Origin: Ceratopteris richardii
Lineage: Eukaryota > Streptophyta > Polypodiopsida > Polypodiales > Pteridaceae
Direction of reading: 5' to 3'
Length of the DNA: 64,000 bases
Assembly: GCA_020310875.1 (NCBI GenBank)
Contig: CM035423.1
Span: 113,678,766 to 113,742,765 of the forward strand
Below the pieces are notes generated by a model. That model searched no databases and was not told where the DNA came from. It saw only the letters and a list, made by a program, of their open reading frames with translations. The translations under genes were made by a program, and so were the position numbers. Below are positions 61,681 through 64,000 of this stretch, piece by piece (positions within the stretch are counted from its first letter, which is position 1; each line of letters starts with the position of its first letter).

Positions 61681-62480
61681 CTTGTACAAATTTCTCACCA
61701 ATTTTGAGTGGAGAAACAAATGCCAAAACTCTTTCAACGAGCTTAAACAATGTTTGTGTCAACACCAATCTTGACTACACTAGATTGGAATAAGCCACTC
61801 CATGTTCACATGGATGCTTCCAATCATGCTACTGGGTGTGTGCTAGCACAAGCTGCGGGAAATGGTAAAATTGATCTTCCGATAACTTATGCCAATAGGT
61901 AGTTAAATGCGGTCAAGTGAAATAACATCATGATAGATTGAGAAGGATTAGGTATGGTATACATGGTCAAAATGTTTAGAAATTATTTGCATGCAAATAG
62001 ATTTAAATTTTTTGCAGACCATCAAACAATCTTGTGAATAAATTATGCAATACTGGTAGATTAGTAATTTGGTTTCTCTTACTAATGGAGTATGACTTCA
62101 AAGTAGTTGTTAGGAAAGGCAAGTCCCACCTTAGAGCATATCACCTTTCTAGAGTCACTTCAGGAGATTCCTCGCAAGGAGTGTCAGATGAACTTCCTGA
62201 TGCTTATTTATCAACCTGGAAGTAGTGCCTAATTGGGCCAAGAAAATTATGCCTATTCTGACTTTTGGACCTAAGCATTTTGAATTCAAATTGAAAGGTA
62301 AAGAAGTGGTGAGATCCCAAAAGTATCACATAATGGTAGGTAGTGTGTACAAACACACATATCATGGCATATTGGCTTGTTGTGTGCAAGAAGAGGAGTG
62401 CATGAAGTGGTTGCAATGAGCACATGTAGATGCTCTGAAGCAACATCATTCTAAGCATTGAACCCTTTAGAATCTACAAA
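61681..62480 (+). pseudogene. Gypsy-F3 RNase H and linker
   Basis: PLHVHMDASNHATGCVLAQA marks the RNase H start (Asp in MDAS). RFKFFADHQTIL and MEYDFKVVVRKGKSHLRAYH with LSRVTSG are the C-terminal RNase H parts. The linker 62225-62460 precedes the integrase zinc domain. Frame-broken throughout. Confidence 0.82.
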
Positions 62481-63240
62481 AACTAGGCATATATTGGTCG
62501 ACCATGGAAGCAGATGTCCATAGGACATGTAAAGATTGTCCAACCCATTGCAATAAACCACTTGTGGAACACTTTTAATACCATATTGGAGTGAACCTCT
62601 AGTAAACTATTTGAGAACTAAAACATTCCCTAAAGAAAACATATTATCTAACCAAATGGGTAGAAGTGAAAGTCACCAGGAAGAATGATGCATAGTCCAT
62701 GACCAAATTACTTTTTGAGAATGTATTTATGAGATATGGACTACCAATAGAACTGGTCAGTGATCGTGGTACCCATTTCTTGAATGAGGTCATTGAATAC
62801 TTGTTAGAAGAATTCGTGGTTATTCAAAAGAAGCCGGCTCCATGCCAGCCACAAGCAAACATACAATGCAAGGTACGAATAAGATCCTCTGCATTGTTCT
62901 AACAAATTTAGTAAACAATAAACATTCTGATTGGGACAAATGGTTACATCATGTTGTTTGGAAATATTGAGTGGCCAATAAAACAGTGCTCCAAGCCACC
63001 CCCTTTTAGATGGTATTTGGTCAAAATGCAGTATTTCCATTAGACTCTTGATACCAGCCTTAAAAGTGACACAAGAGCATCATTGGAGTGGTCATGAACT
63101 TTCTTCCAAAATTTTGGACTTAGAGCGACTAAGAGAAACCCGATTAAGAGCAGTAGTTGTGATTTATGTGGCTAAGAAAAGACAAAGGGCTTACTTTGAT
63201 GCTCAGATGAGGGATAAGGGTTTAAAGGCTTGAGACTTAT
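62481..63240 (+). pseudogene. Gypsy-F3 integrase
   Basis: ADVHRTCKDCPTHCNK belongs to the zinc-binding domain. TKWVEVKVTRKNDA, then FMRYGLPIELVSDRGTHFLN (second catalytic Asp) and EFVVIQKKPAPCQPQANIQ, where the Glu region is degraded. LERLRETRLRAVVVIYVAKK and RQRAYFDAQMRDKGLKA mark the C-terminal part. The first catalytic Asp region is missing (a deletion near 62580-62640). Confidence 0.8.
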
Positions 63241-64000
63241 TTTTCGTGTATATAGTGAAGTATCACATGGGGAATAGAAGCAACCAACACAACAGAATTA
63301 AGGCCTCTATGGCACAGGGCAAGTTTAGCATAATACTTTTCTGCCAGATTACCAAAACTGGATTCCATGTGATGTTTCTATCTCATCAACTCACTAAATC
63401 CCAACCAGGACCCCAGAGCTTCAAGAACATTTGTGGCTCCATCATTAACGCATGGGAATGAGTTAAAACGATTTTGTGTGACCAACAATCTATTTTCAGA
63501 GGCCTAGATATGAGAGCTATGCAGGTCCCCACAAAAAAGAAAGATTTAGTCCCGATCCCAAGGCACCACTCTGATACCAGATATATCTCTTGCATCACAA
63601 AGGATAGTCAGACCATGCACATTCAGAATACCATGGTTGTTGGTGTATTTCATCCAAGCCTAGTGCTTGATCATTCATAAATGTAAACATTACTTATGCA
63701 CACTCTTAATGAGAGAGTCATAGAAACATGCTCTTGTAATTCTTGAAGAGTTATTACCTTGAAAGGAAATTAGAAAAGTGTGGCTATGGACACATGATAA
63801 TTAACAAAATCTCAACAAGTGGAGATTTCTAGCTAACCATCCTAGAAGGTGATATACTACCAAGCTACATTAGTGGATGTAGAGTGAAATTGTAGCAAGA
63901 ACCCTTAACTAAGGAAACCTTAATCAACTAAACACTACCAAGAAACAAAAAGACGAGGAAAAATGGATTAGAGAAGAGGCTCAAGAAGAAGCCCTAGAAT
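63241..64000. other. Right end of window: Gypsy-F3 tail, then unassigned sequence
   Basis: 63241-63450 may still be Gypsy-F3 or flank; no motif is clear. At 63566-63579 the minus strand reads TGGTATCAGAGTGG, a primer-binding site for initiator tRNA-Met, so an LTR of a minus-strand element could begin at about 63580 and run to the right beyond the window. The remainder to 64000 has no ORF with a recognised domain. Confidence 0.45.
63566..63579 (-). other. Orphan primer-binding site
   Basis: TGGTATCAGAGTGG on the minus strand matches the initiator tRNA-Met primer sites of the other elements, but no matching second LTR or coding region was found in the window. Confidence 0.5.

Noticed and set aside
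1..64000. Bacterial or phage content (operons, ribosome-binding sites, CRISPR)
   Set aside because: No operon-like gene runs, no regularly spaced short repeats with unique spacers, and all strong domains are plant LTR-retrotransposon domains.
1..64000. Complete tRNA or rRNA genes
   Set aside because: Only primer-binding sites and tRNA-like A/B boxes are seen; none folds into a full cloverleaf by eye, and no rRNA signature was recognised.

Overview
The window is eukaryotic nuclear DNA, almost certainly from a land plant with a large, repeat-rich genome. The evidence is several Ty1/copia-type and Ty3/gypsy-type LTR retrotransposons of plant layout, primer-binding sites matching plant initiator tRNA-Met, nested insertions, AT-rich spacers, and no operons, ribosome-binding sites or phage genes. 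The species cannot be told from the sequence. I see no intact single-copy gene; nearly all coding signal is broken transposon sequence. Family letters used below (A-F, H) are mine.

Layout. 1-3914: 3' part of Copia-D with its 3' LTR, sitting in the gag of Copia-A2 (3915-8053), whose 3' LTR ends exactly where an LTR fragment of a minus-strand Copia-C1 (8054-9708) begins. 9713-11165: RNase H and 3' LTR of Copia-B1. 11644-13531 and 20414-21384: an unrecognised, decayed multi-ORF locus, split by a structurally complete minus-strand Copia-A1 (13532-20413, target duplication ACAAA). A1 itself carries a young 830-bp TRIM (16042-16871, two 140-bp LTRs with no difference seen, duplication GATAG). 21565-21995: an ORF that starts exactly like histone H3 and later shows a decayed histone-fold segment, cut off by the 5' LTR of Copia-B2 (21996-31209). 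B2 is interrupted in gag by Copia-C2 (23532-28615, minus, duplication ATAGT) and in RNase H by minus-strand Copia-E (31210-32925). 32926-41851: minus-strand Gypsy-H with leader, gag, PR, RT, RNase H, INT and a large extra ORF after integrase. 41862-42402: decayed Copia 3' end.

43932-46727: deleted Gypsy-F1 (gag and LTR only). 47348-50697: Copia-C3, plus strand, lacking gag and protease. 50698-51260: F-type LTR fragment. 51390-51547 and 57805-59200: minus-strand F gag and upstream ORF, split by a 6.25-kb element (51548-57799) that has LTRs, PBS and PPT but no coding capacity (LARD-like). 59935-63240: very decayed plus-strand Gypsy-F gag-pol. 63241-64000: unexplained except for an orphan primer-binding site.

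How the parts work together: they do not form a pathway. The window is a record of successive insertions. The autonomous elements are all inactivated by stops, frameshifts or deletions. The two non-coding elements (TRIM and LARD) keep clean cis-signals, so they would depend on enzymes from elements elsewhere. Both carry a tRNA-like Pol III promoter-like module in their LTRs with nearly the same A-box/B-box spacing. That module and the split H3-like gene are the observations most worth following.
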